Shown here: positions 37,826 through 46,654 of the stretch, one piece after another
Numbering within the stretch: position 1 is the first letter of the stretch
How the letters are laid out: each line of letters starts with the position of its first letter
From: Pseudomonadota bacterium
Lineage (GTDB): Bacteria; Pseudomonadota; Gammaproteobacteria; UBA9339
Length of the DNA: 64,000 nucleotides
NCBI GenBank assembly: GCA_021781615.1
Contig: JAJXWM010000002.1
Coordinates: 1-64,000 of the forward strand
Direction: 5' to 3'
The notes under the pieces: model-generated
Seen by the model: the letters and a program-made list of their open reading frames with translations, nothing else
Databases searched by the model: none
What the model was told of the DNA's origin: nothing
Position numbers and translations under genes: made by a program

Positions 37826-40417
37826 TTGAAATTAGCAAGAAAATTTTTAAAAATTATGGTTATCCTATTTTTCTTGGGAATGGTTTGCTACAGCCAAAAT
37901 AGTTACGCAAACACTCTAATAATTGAAGAAAGGAGCCCGATTGTCAAAGAAAGTGGTGAAGGGACAGTGGTTGATACAATAGTTGTAAGAACTCCTTTAA
38001 CTAAGGTTAAATTGGATGCTCTGCTTTATAAAGCCAGGGGAACTGATGGTGTAACTTGCTTTGAATATACTCATGCTAAGGAGCATATGTCAGATGATAG
38101 CGCTAAGAATATCTCTATTTTATTAGAAAAATGTAAAAATTTAAAGGATCTCACCCTTGTTGGTAGTAATAGGCGTTTAATAAGAGGGCTGGACACGCTT
38201 ACTAAGTTGACGCGACTTAAGCTTAAATCATTTTGTGGTGTTGATATGATCACCTCTATCATCAAAGCAAATCCCGCATTAGTTGAGTTGTCTCTTGTAA
38301 GTTGTGATTTAGATGCTAAGCTTTTATCACTGCTAGGCGCTTTTACTAATTTGACGCAACTTAAGTTTTCACATATTCGTGATATTAGCAGCATAATCTC
38401 TATCATAAAAGCAAGCCCAGCACTAGTTGAATTATCCCTTATTAATTGTGAATTAGACTCTAACCAACTGCAAAAGGTTGCAGCAGCTTTGGGCGAACAT
38501 AAGAATCTTGCTAAACTTGAGTTAATTTCTAACGTTGTTGATGAAGCAAGTATTAGAATAATCGCAACCATTTTGGATAGTCACCCAAATTTAAGATCTC
38601 TTGTGCTGAGTGATGTAAATCCACTGCTGCATCTTCCTCGGGGTCAGACCGTCACACTGTGGCCAATAATAGATTCTTTGGCAAAGCGGTACACTGAAGT
38701 AGTTAACTTTTCTTATGCTGGCATTGGAGATGAGGATGCTAAAAAAATCTTCAGGTTGGTAGCGGATGGGAAAATAACTAAAGAGCTCGATCTTTGTCAT
38801 AATCTAATAACTGACAAAGGAATTATTGAACTTCCTGGTTTGTTAGCTGGCAATCCAGAGCTTTCCATTTTGGGGTTACGAAATAATTCGGGCGTTACTC
38901 CGGCTGGTATTGGAAAAATTTTTCAATCTTTAAGTAATAATACAAACTTAAGGGTTATCAGCTTTAGTTTACCTGGTGAAGATATTGCCGAACCAACTGA
39001 TTTGACTAGTTTTATAGAAAATAACGTTAGCTTAGAGATTATAGATTTGCCAAGAACAAATAAAAAAAATCATTTAAAAAGAATTATAAATAGAAACCGT
39101 ATCCTATCAGAGTTAAAAAAACGCATAGTAAAACCTCAAGTATTAGCTTTATTATCAGGACAACATCCAAGAACGGGGAAAGAATCGCCTTTGATGGAAC
39201 TTCCTTTAGAAGTGGTTAAGAGTATTGGTGAAATGGTTCTTAACAAAAAGTCGCTTTTTGAGATGCTCAAGCAAGATAATGTTGCAGAACAATTAGCATA
39301 TTTGCCCGAGGAAGTTCGTAAGTTAATCAAAGATTTTAGAATATTACAGCATGATATAAACCCTTTTTCGATTAAATTAGCTCAGAGTGAATCATCTGTT
39401 GAAGTGCTTCAGCCACAACCAAAGAGAAGAAGAATAGAGTATGCACCACAAAAAGGCACCGCACCTATTGCGCCATTATTTTTTCAAGCTTACCAACTGC
39501 CCCAACAGTATGAAATGAATAAAAGTGGAATGGCTCAAAAAATACAACAAATAAATGAACATATTAGGCAAACAGATGAAAGAGTGTTCCAGCTGCAAGT
39601 TATGGCGGCAGATACAGAAATGCGTATTGTTCCTTACCAGACATCAAATTATATAGTCGAAAGAGATAACTTAACATACGTTGAACGGTTGCACTTACCT
39701 CAAGGCTTTCAACAAGAAATGCTTGGGGAGCAACAGAATCTTATAAATAAGCTTAACTATATAAATGAAGCTTGGAAACTTGCAGCTGAGACATATGAGA
39801 AACAACTACAATTGAGAGCAACATACCACTTGTTACAGCAAAAAATAGAGCGGCTCCCGCAGTTGCAATCGTCTCTAGCGCTAGATATGCAGCAACAACA
39901 AGAGTGCGTAGGTACAATACCGCAACTATGTAAAAAAACCTGTGAACAAAGAAATGAGCTCAATAAAAGTATACAGGCTGAGCTCGATTTACTGAATTCT
40001 CAACAGGAACCTATTATAGATAGTAGAATATTACAGGAACAAATTGTAACTAGACAATGCTCTATACAATGCCCTATATATTTAGGGCAGTTAAATTTGA
40101 CAGCTAATGCTACTGCTACCTATGACGATAGCCATAATTTAATTGGTGATAGTAGTACTGGCGATAATGGGAGCGGACCGCCCACCGACTCTGCACCTGC
40201 TAGTGATTGCGCACCTCCAACCACGTGGTCCACTGGTGATAAAAGTACTGTGGATGAAGTGACATATGAAACTAGTGACCCTGATGTCACCTATGCTGCT
40301 CTGGATAAATTGTGTCAATGCGCTAACAATGGGGATATATATCAGGATAATAACTCTTACCTAAAGGTTAAAAGAAAAAATATTATGGGAAGTATTTATT
40401 GTCTTTTCATACTCTGA
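37826..40417 (+). CDS. Exported leucine-rich-repeat protein (frameshifted near the 3' end)
   Basis: The 863-residue product begins at TTG 37826 behind AGAGGTG. It has a signal peptide (FLKIMVILFFLGMVCYSQNSYA). Residues about 75-400 hold leucine-rich repeats of the ribonuclease-inhibitor kind, such as NPALVELSLVSCDLDAKLLS and HKNLAKLELISNVVDEASIR. A helical, Gln-rich region with coiled coils (about 550-700) and a cysteine-rich patch (CKKTCEQ, RQCSIQCP) follow. LRR proteins of intracellular bacteria often act as effectors; this is inference. The frame closes at 40417, but the +1 frame continues open to 40709 with similar composition, so a one-base insertion probably split it. Confidence 0.7.
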   Translation: MKLARKFLKIMVILFFLGMVCYSQNSYANTLIIEERSPIVKESGEGTVVDTIVVRTPLTKVKLDALLYKARGTDGVTCFEYTHAKEHMSDDSAKNISILLEKCKNLKDLTLVGSNRRLIRGLDTLTKLTRLKLKSFCGVDMITSIIKANPALVELSLVSCDLDAKLLSLLGAFTNLTQLKFSHIRDISSIISIIKASPALVELSLINCELDSNQLQKVAAALGEHKNLAKLELISNVVDEASIRIIATILDSHPNLRSLVLSDVNPLLHLPRGQTVTLWPIIDSLAKRYTEVVNFSYAGIGDEDAKKIFRLVADGKITKELDLCHNLITDKGIIELPGLLAGNPELSILGLRNNSGVTPAGIGKIFQSLSNNTNLRVISFSLPGEDIAEPTDLTSFIENNVSLEIIDLPRTNKKNHLKRIINRNRILSELKKRIVKPQVLALLSGQHPRTGKESPLMELPLEVVKSIGEMVLNKKSLFEMLKQDNVAEQLAYLPEEVRKLIKDFRILQHDINPFSIKLAQSESSVEVLQPQPKRRRIEYAPQKGTAPIAPLFFQAYQLPQQYEMNKSGMAQKIQQINEHIRQTDERVFQLQVMAADTEMRIVPYQTSNYIVERDNLTYVERLHLPQGFQQEMLGEQQNLINKLNYINEAWKLAAETYEKQLQLRATYHLLQQKIERLPQLQSSLALDMQQQQECVGTIPQLCKKTCEQRNELNKSIQAELDLLNSQQEPIIDSRILQEQIVTRQCSIQCPIYLGQLNLTANATATYDDSHNLIGDSSTGDNGSGPPTDSAPASDCAPPTTWSTGDKSTVDEVTYETSDPDVTYAALDKLCQCANNGDIYQDNNSYLKVKRKNIMGSIYCLFIL

Positions 40418-40709
40418 TAAGCCTAGCGAACACTACACAAAAAGACGTATTGCTGAATTGACAGCTGAAATTTTTAGCAGCTCAGAACTAACTGATAAGC
40501 AAAAGGAAGAACTAATCAACCTGTTACGTATAATCGAAAGAACCTTGAGTCCTCAAGTTTCCGTAGACAATAAACCTTATGGATTTAGTGACCCTTTTGT
40601 TATGACAGACAAAGATCAAAGCAGTTCTAATAGGTATATTGAAAGCCTTATATCGATTAAAACTAAACCATTTGATGTTCATCACCTATTAACAACTGGC
40701 AGCTATTAA
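40360..40709 (+). pseudogene. Displaced C-terminal part of the LRR protein
   Basis: In the frame one base ahead of the LRR gene, translation reads RLKEKILWEVFIVFSYSDKP, then SEHYTKRRIAELTAEIF and on to TTGSY at 40709. It is open from about 40345, across the LRR stop. A TTG at 40458 has no ribosome-binding site. A single extra base near the A-run at about 40377-40382 would explain both frames. The restored protein would be about 960 residues. Confidence 0.6.
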
Positions 40710-41319
40710 CCCTCCTGCAATGCTAATTCATAGCGATATCAATTCATCGAACATTCCTGAGGAGCCTCAATAAGAAGAAATCCCAAATATAACAGTAAAA
40801 TTACCTAAAACCACCTAAACCTGTCTTTACCTCAGGGCTCACGCATTGTGCGCCACGAAGCGCTAGTTAACTGGTTGTTGAAAGTACAACCATAAAAGTG
40901 ATGACCAGTCACGTTATGTATCGAGTCTTGAGTAGGCTGATGGTAACACAGCAGACTAAGCGTAGACCGAGAGACTATAGGCCGCAAGCCGAAAGGTTGA
41001 ATACGATTGAGCCTCGTTAAAGCCGATTTTAAGATGGCCGACTGTGTAATGAGATGGGAAGGCAATATCATCCGTGTCGATATAGGCAGATATGGAGGAC
41101 ATCTTCGGGGTCTGAGAGTGTGGCATGTAGTAAAAGTTAATTAGTGAACGTGGGAGATCCTGTTCATTCTTCAGGATTGGAAGTAGCAGCCAACAAGTGT
41201 AACAGCGAGGAAGCTGCAATGGTGAACAGGAAGTCCGATCAATCATACTATCCGTGAAGCAGCGTAATGGCTGTGGAGGGAAGGATTGTCGGCAAGATTG
41301 ACCTCTAATAGGAGACGTT

Positions 41320-42477
41320 ATGAAACCAACAGAGTTTCAAGAACTAACGGCAACTAAATTGCAGAGGATAACATGGTTATCTTCTATGGATAGGAACAAG
41401 TGTTTTAATAACTTAATGCATTTGTTTAATGAAGAATCCTTAGAAGGATGTTACCGAGAAATGGATAGGAATAAGGCTCTCGGGATAGACCAAGTTAGTA
41501 AAGAAATGTATGGTGTACAACTTAATGCTAATCTGAAGGAGTTAGTACAGAAACTCAAGCGCATGGCATATCGGCCAGGTAATCTTCGAAAGGTAAATAT
41601 ACCGAAAGAGGGTAAGGCTGGCGAAACTAGAGCGCTTGCTATAAGTAATTTCGAAGATAAGCTAGTTCAGAAGATGATGCATAAAGTGCTAGAAAGCATT
41701 TATGAGCCAGTATTCTTGGAATGTTCCTATGGGTTCAGACCAGGACGAGGGTGTCACGATGCTATACGTGCGCTGCGGCAGCATCTTTATGAGAACGAAG
41801 TTGAAACTGTCATCGACGTTGATTTAGCAAACTACTTTGGAACAATTGATCGAAAAGTGCTGCTAAATATACTGTCAAAGAAGATTGCAGATAAACGACT
41901 GCTGCGCTACATAGTGCGGCTACTCAAGAGCGGAGTACTATCGGAAGGCGAGTTAGAGCTAACTGAAGAGGGCGTAAATCAAGGAAGTAACTGTAGTCCG
42001 ATATTGGCTAATATATTTGCACATTATGTGATTGATGAATGGTTCCAAGAAGTAGTAAAGAAGTCTTGTTCGGGGAAAGTAGGATTATTCCGTTATTGTG
42101 ATGATGCAGTTATTTGCTGTAGATATGCAAATGATGCTAAGCGCATACGGAAAGCACTGGCTAGTAGGCTAACGAAATATGGATTAAAACTAAATGAAGA
42201 TAAAACCAAAATGGTGAACTTCGATAGGAAGAGCTATGTTTTAGGAGCTAAACCAGAGGGGTTCGTCTTTCTTGGATTTACCTTTTATTGGGGACGAAGT
42301 CGCGGTGGTAAAGATATTCCTAAGCTGAAAAGCAGTGGAAAGCGGCTGCGCTCCAAGTTACAGAAAGTAAACATTTGGGCGAAGAAGATTAGGAATATGT
42401 GTAAACTGAGAGACATCTGGAAATTGTTCTGCTTAAAGTTAGCAGGACACATTAGATATTATTGGTGTGTCATTTAA
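41320..42477 (+). CDS. ltrA: Group II intron reverse transcriptase/maturase, C-terminally frameshifted
   Basis: The 385-residue protein has the RT blocks RALAISNFEDKLVQKMM, YGFRPGRGCHDAIRAL, VDLANYFGTIDRKVLL, QGSNCSPILANIFAHY and the active-site FRYCDDAVICC (YCDD in place of the usual YADD). Part of the maturase domain follows (LKLAGHIRYY). The frame then changes: one base after IRYY an alternative frame reads GVSFNIHGVKKFLYRSGRDL, the expected family continuation, so a single extra base near 42463 truncates the maturase end. No endonuclease domain is present. Splicing and mobility are probably lost or reduced. Confidence 0.85.
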   Translation: MKPTEFQELTATKLQRITWLSSMDRNKCFNNLMHLFNEESLEGCYREMDRNKALGIDQVSKEMYGVQLNANLKELVQKLKRMAYRPGNLRKVNIPKEGKAGETRALAISNFEDKLVQKMMHKVLESIYEPVFLECSYGFRPGRGCHDAIRALRQHLYENEVETVIDVDLANYFGTIDRKVLLNILSKKIADKRLLRYIVRLLKSGVLSEGELELTEEGVNQGSNCSPILANIFAHYVIDEWFQEVVKKSCSGKVGLFRYCDDAVICCRYANDAKRIRKALASRLTKYGLKLNEDKTKMVNFDRKSYVLGAKPEGFVFLGFTFYWGRSRGGKDIPKLKSSGKRLRSKLQKVNIWAKKIRNMCKLRDIWKLFCLKLAGHIRYYWCVI

Positions 42478-42550
42478 TATCCATGGTGTTAAGAAGTTTT
42501 TGTACAGATCGGGTCGTGACTTATACAAATCATGCGAATAATTTTGTCGG

Positions 42551-42584
42551 GAGCCCATTGCCCTAGTTGGGCACGATGCGGTTC
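42551..42584 (+). ncRNA. Group II intron domain V
   Basis: GAGCC (42551) pairs with GGTTC (42580-42584) around an inner TGCCC/GGGCA stem with a TAGTT loop, giving the 34-nucleotide hairpin shape of domain V, the catalytic centre of group II introns. It lies 74 bases after the reverse transcriptase stop, as expected. Confidence 0.75.
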
Positions 42585-42610
42585 TAATTGGGGGGTAGTC
42601 AGGAGACTGG

Positions 42611-42940
42611 CTACTCTACCACCGAAAAATTTAATTTATCACATTGCATAATAAGCGATTGTAAGTATTGATGGTCCAAGGCTGCACAAAGTTGCTTTCT
42701 TTTTATGCTCATTTTTTTGGGCGCCTGATCCATCCGTAATAAATTTAATGCACTTTGCCGAATAACTGCCAAATTTTGCGCTGCATGCTTCGTATTCATC
42801 CTTTGTCTGTCTTTACTAAAAGTAACTTCTAAAACCCAGTGCAATTGATTCTCCACTGACTAAGGCTGACGAACAGCATGACTAAAAACATCAGCTTTTG
42901 CAGGTAAAGAGCTTAAATAACAGTGTCTCTCTACACTGGA
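42611..42940 (-). pseudogene. ISAs1-family transposase C-terminal fragment
   Basis: The frame reads ERHCYLSSLPAKADVFSHAV, RQP, TAG (42860-42862), then SVENQLHWVLEVTFSKDRQR and LAVIRQSALNLLRMDQAPKK. This is the C-terminal third of ISAs1-type DDE transposases, whose motif is RxHWxIENxLHWxLDVTF. The TAG sits where that motif has tryptophan. Another stop closes the frame at 42941. No terminal repeats were identified. The fragment lies immediately downstream of the group II intron. Confidence 0.8.
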
Positions 42941-43003
42941 CTACCATAATTTTAATAGCTCAGTAATTGCCGTTATTTAGATTTTAATGCGTGAGCTCTG
43001 CTT

Positions 43004-43450
43004 CTAATCATACGGATTGGCGATTTTTAATTTTTTTAAATATCCTATTTCTAAGGTTTCCATCGCCACTGCTTCTTTTTTATTTTTATGATCAAAGCCA
43101 AGAAGATGTAAAACACCATGGATAGTTAAGTGTGCTAGATGTGCAATAATAGTTTTTCCTTGTGTTCTAGCTTCCTTTTTTACCAGCGGTACGCAAATAA
43201 CTAAATCACCAAGAAAGTTGGTTTTTACTCCCGAAGGGGTTTCAAATTGAAAAGAGATAATATTGGTAGGTTTGTTTTTTTTACGGTATTTTTTGTTTAA
43301 TTTAGTAATTTCTTTAGTATCAACAAGGCGAATAACGATCTCATGATTATTTTTGTGGTGCGATAACGCTACGGCGAACCATTTTTTGAATTGCTTTTTA
43401 GTGGCTAAGGGTCGGGTTTTACTAACGTTTTGTATGATTATATTATTCAT
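43004..43450 (-). CDS. ybeY: Endoribonuclease YbeY
   Basis: The 148-residue protein has the UPF0054 metal motif HGVLHLLGFDH (HxxxHxxGxDH) and the upstream NIISFQFE and GDLVICVPLVKKEA blocks. YbeY is a zinc-dependent RNase for 16S rRNA 3'-end maturation and ribosome quality control. It overlaps the phoH-like gene by 4 bases, the conserved ybeZ-ybeY pair. Confidence 0.95.
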   Translation of the reverse strand: MNNIIIQNVSKTRPLATKKQFKKWFAVALSHHKNNHEIVIRLVDTKEITKLNKKYRKKNKPTNIISFQFETPSGVKTNFLGDLVICVPLVKKEARTQGKTIIAHLAHLTIHGVLHLLGFDHKNKKEAVAMETLEIGYLKKLKIANPYD

Positions 43451-44394
43451 TTGGTTTGTGCCCGGTCATAAGCCTCAATGATTTTTTGTACTAGCGGGTG
43501 TCTTACAACATCGTAGGAGTGGAAAAAATTAAAACTAATTCCCGGCTCGTTTTTTAATATGTGCATAGCGTGAACCAGCCCCGATTTTTGTTCTTTATGT
43601 AAATCAATTTGGGTAATATCTCCGGTGATTACTGCTTTTGACCCAAAACCAATTCTAGTTAAAAACATTTTCATTTGTTCGACGGTAGTGTTTTGGCTTT
43701 CATCGAGAATTATAAAGGCTGAGTTCAAGGTACGGCCTCGCATGAAAGCTAGCGGAGCAATTTCTATAACATTTTCTTGGGTGAGTCTTTCAACCATTTT
43801 TGCGCCAACAGTTTCATAGAGCGCATCATAGAGTGGGCGTAAATAGGGATCGATTTTTTCGGCGATATTCCCGGGTAAAAATCCTAGACGTTCGCCAGCC
43901 TCAACCGCTGGTCTTACTAAAATGATACGACTTACCTGTTCTTTTTCAAGGGCATGTACGGCTGAGGCTACGGCGAGAAAAGTTTTACCAGTGCCTGCGG
44001 GGCCAATGCTAAATGTTATATCGTGTTTAAGAATATTTTTAATATAATTAATTTGATTTTGGCTATGGGGGGTAATAATGGATTTTTTGGTAAGGATTCC
44101 TATTTTTTCGTGCGCTGGCACTTGATCTATTTGGTCAGGAGTTTTAGCTCCTTGTAATAAAAGGTGGATTTTGGCCGCGGATAGGTTGGTTTCTTTGTCA
44201 GTCATAGCAAATAGTTCTTTTAATACTTTTTTGGCTTTTGCAGTTTGTGCCTTTGGGCCGGTAATGGTGAAGGTATTGCCACGATTGGCGATAACCACTT
44301 CTAGATATTTTTCGATTTGCTCTAGGTGTCTATTATGTTCACCGCAAAGTGTATTTAGACGATGGTTGTCTTCGGGTAATACTAATTTTGCCAT
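43447..44394 (-). CDS. ybeZ: PhoH-like ATPase YbeZ
   Basis: From ATG 44392-44394 (MAKLVLPEDNHRLNTLCGEH) the protein has about 315 residues. It has a KH-like N-terminal part, Walker A GPAGTGKTFLAVASA and Walker B FIILDESQNTT with GDITQIDL. PhoH-like proteins are RNA-linked NTPases that work with YbeY. The open frame extends 24 codons upstream, but those codons lie in a 22-bp inverted repeat and look unlike the family, so the inner ATG was chosen. An AAGG three bases inside the hairpin arm is its only ribosome-binding site. Confidence 0.93.
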   Translation of the reverse strand: MAKLVLPEDNHRLNTLCGEHNRHLEQIEKYLEVVIANRGNTFTITGPKAQTAKAKKVLKELFAMTDKETNLSAAKIHLLLQGAKTPDQIDQVPAHEKIGILTKKSIITPHSQNQINYIKNILKHDITFSIGPAGTGKTFLAVASAVHALEKEQVSRIILVRPAVEAGERLGFLPGNIAEKIDPYLRPLYDALYETVGAKMVERLTQENVIEIAPLAFMRGRTLNSAFIILDESQNTTVEQMKMFLTRIGFGSKAVITGDITQIDLHKEQKSGLVHAMHILKNEPGISFNFFHSYDVVRHPLVQKIIEAYDRAQTK

Positions 44395-44397
44395 ATA

Positions 44398-44470
44398 TAC
44401 CTTGTGTAAAATGAATTTATGCTTGGTTGCCTTGGTTTTGCGAGCACCTAAATTCATTTTACACAAGGTA
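44398..44470 (-). promoter_or_regulatory. 22-bp perfect inverted repeat in the ybeZ leader
   Basis: The arms at 44398-44419 and 44449-44470 are exact complements around a 29-base loop. On the ybeZ mRNA the 3' arm ends 3 bases before the start codon and contains the AAGG Shine-Dalgarno sequence, so a folded leader would hide it. It could be a regulatory hairpin or a MITE-like insertion. Confidence 0.8.
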
Positions 44471-44708
44471 TAGCTCTTAGCAACTTTTAAAACTTTTAAA
44501 AACCTTCCTAAAAAATATTTTTTTTCAAAGATTTAAAGATTTTTTAATTTTTAGAGGGTTACTTAAGCTTTTTTTAATACTTTTATTTTAAATTACCTAT
44601 ATACTCTTATACTCTGCATACATTAACTTGACTGGATGAATTGCTGGGGGTAGAGCTCTATTTTTACCGCAGATCTTGTTCTTGTATTAAGGATTGGCCG
44701 CTGATGCT

Positions 44709-45371
44709 ATGAATATATGGAGCTTATGCTCAATTGACGGCGGTCCTAATGTTGGTTTATATGCTTTAGTTTATGGTATGGTAGGTGTTTTCAAAAGTAC
44801 TGATGGTGGGCTCAATTGGTACAAAGTTACTACTTGGGGCAGTGTTCCGATTTTTGATAATCAATATGTCGTAGGATTACAAGCTATTGATGATACCTTA
44901 TATGCAGTCACTAGCGGTGGTAGTAAAAAACAGGGCGGAACTGTTTTAAAAAGTACTGATGGCGGTGCTAGTTGGCAAAAAGTTATTTTGGGTCCTGGAC
45001 AGTTTACTGGTTTGTACTCTGCTGGTACTGAGCATAGTGACAAATTATACACCACAATTCAGGGGGTTGGAGTTTTTACTAGCACTGATGGTGGTGCTAA
45101 TTGGCTGGATTTAAATTTTAATAAGGCTGTATCCACCTTATTTTCAATTGATGAAGGATCAGATCTTGGTTTATATATTGTTACAAACGACAACTGGCTT
45201 TTCAAATATGGTGAAAGTACTGCAAGCTGGAATGTGGTGGCTTTGCTCTACTCATTAGGAATCAGGGAGGGAATAGATAAGGTTGTAAACAGTATAAAAT
45301 ATGTTTATAGCGGAATAAACTCTGGTTTATACGTAGGGACTAGCGGTGGATTTTTAAAAAGGGGGCAATAA
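44709..45371 (+). CDS. BNR/Asp-box beta-propeller fragment
   Basis: Three copies of the Asp-box motif are visible (KSTDGGLNW, KSTDGGASW and TSTDGGANW), each at the turn of a propeller blade as in sialidases and sortilin-like proteins. At about 221 residues it covers perhaps four or five blades. No signal peptide precedes them, and the upstream in-frame sequence is short and unlike a propeller, so the 5' part is probably lost. The ATG at 44709 lacks a good ribosome-binding site. A carbohydrate or protein binding role is only a family guess. Confidence 0.5.
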   Translation: MNIWSLCSIDGGPNVGLYALVYGMVGVFKSTDGGLNWYKVTTWGSVPIFDNQYVVGLQAIDDTLYAVTSGGSKKQGGTVLKSTDGGASWQKVILGPGQFTGLYSAGTEHSDKLYTTIQGVGVFTSTDGGANWLDLNFNKAVSTLFSIDEGSDLGLYIVTNDNWLFKYGESTASWNVVALLYSLGIREGIDKVVNSIKYVYSGINSGLYVGTSGGFLKRGQ

Positions 45372-45513
45372 AAGGAGGATCTATTCAGTATTTTATGATG
45401 CCACTTGTGTAAATTATGTTATCCATCGCCAAACATAGCAGCTGCAGTCATCTGTAGAACCTGCTTTTTAATAGTAAATTTTACTTTAAGTCGATTTTAC
45501 ATTAAATTAAACC

Positions 45514-46653
45514 ATGGTGAATTACAATTTACTATCAAACAGTAACCAGAAAACGTGGGATAAGATTCTTGCTAAGGTATGGCAGAGGTCGCATCTTGAT
45601 TTTATGTTACTTTGTGGCATTTTGCTGCTTGGCCTGTTTGGGGTTGGGATACTTTACAGCGCTAGCGGTAAAAGCATGGTGCTAGTGTGGCATCAGGCTG
45701 CCAATTTTGGGGTTGCTTTTATCGTGTTATTTATATTTGCGCAAATTCCTGCTTCCCGTTATCGGCCCTTGGTGCCCTGGATTTTCGGGATGGTATTATT
45801 GATGTTGTTTGCTGTAGTTAGTGTCGGGGCTGTTAATCGAGGGGTGCAAAGATGGTTAAATTTTGGCTTGGTTCGTTTTCAACCTTCAGAGTTAATGAAG
45901 CTTGCCATGCCGATGATGCTTGCCTGGTATCTTTGTAATAAAACCTTTCCGTTGCGAATAAAAGATTTATTTTTTAGCTGTATTATTATTGTTGTGCCAG
46001 CGCTAGTGATTGCTAAACAGCCAGATTTAGGTACAGCCATATTAGTAATGGCAACTGGAGGTTTTGTTTTATTATTGGCAGGTATTACTTGGCAACTAAT
46101 ATTTGGTGTGTCTTTTTTGCTGATGACTGCGGCGCCGATTGTTTGGCATTTTATGCATGATTATCAAAAAATGCGTCTCTTTTCTTTTTGGTCGCCGGAA
46201 AACGATCCTTTTGGTAGCGGCTATAATATTATCCAATCAAAAATTGCTATTGGTTCTGGTGGGTGGTTTGGCAAAGGGTGGTTGCACGGTTCACAGACGT
46301 ATCTGCAATTTTTGCCAGTTCGTTCCACTGATTTTATTTTTGCAGTATATAGTGAGGAGTTCGGTTTTATTGGATGTTTATTATTGTTTGCTGTTTTTGC
46401 TTACATTATTGGGCGCAGTTTATATATTGGAACTCATGCTCAAGATACATTTTCACGGTTGTTGGTGGGCAGTTTAGTGTTATCTTTTTTTACCTCTTTT
46501 TTTGTTAATATCGGGATGGTTGCTGGTATTTTACCGGTGGTGGGTGTACCATTGCCGCTAATTAGCTATGGCGGTAGTTCTTTGATAACGTTTATGGCTA
46601 GTTTTGGTATAATTATGTCGGTGCAGACTCATAGGAAATTAATTGGTAGTTAA
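45514..46653 (+). CDS. rodA: Rod-shape peptidoglycan polymerase RodA
   Basis: The 379-residue SEDS-family membrane protein has about ten membrane segments. It has the conserved KQPDLGTAILVMATGGFVLL, the large periplasmic loop with the WLHGSQTYLQFLPVRSTDFIFA motif (quoted part: QTYLQFLPVRSTDFIFA), and VPLPLISYGGSSLITFMAS near the end. RodA polymerises glycan strands with PBP2 during elongation. dacA and rlpA lie downstream, as in many Gammaproteobacteria, but the cluster is interrupted here by a TPR gene and repeats. Confidence 0.96.
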   Translation: MVNYNLLSNSNQKTWDKILAKVWQRSHLDFMLLCGILLLGLFGVGILYSASGKSMVLVWHQAANFGVAFIVLFIFAQIPASRYRPLVPWIFGMVLLMLFAVVSVGAVNRGVQRWLNFGLVRFQPSELMKLAMPMMLAWYLCNKTFPLRIKDLFFSCIIIVVPALVIAKQPDLGTAILVMATGGFVLLLAGITWQLIFGVSFLLMTAAPIVWHFMHDYQKMRLFSFWSPENDPFGSGYNIIQSKIAIGSGGWFGKGWLHGSQTYLQFLPVRSTDFIFAVYSEEFGFIGCLLLFAVFAYIIGRSLYIGTHAQDTFSRLLVGSLVLSFFTSFFVNIGMVAGILPVVGVPLPLISYGGSSLITFMASFGIIMSVQTHRKLIGS

Positions 46654-46654
46654 G

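Larger units (their letters stand above)
40848..42623 (+). mobile_element. Group II intron with frameshifted ORF
   Basis: The 5' end is set at GTGCGCCACGAAGCGC (40848), matching the GUGYG start of group II introns, followed by about 470 bases of structured RNA before the reverse transcriptase. After the ORF come domain V and a probable domain VI stem (GGTAGT and ACTACC-type arms at about 42594-42620). The 3' boundary is uncertain by a few bases. It lies between the LRR gene and an ISAs1 remnant. Confidence 0.8.

Noticed and set aside
40360-40420. Programmed -1 frameshift at the LRR A-run
   Set aside because: The downstream frame is +1 relative to the upstream one, which does not fit a slippery -1 site; an inserted base is more likely.
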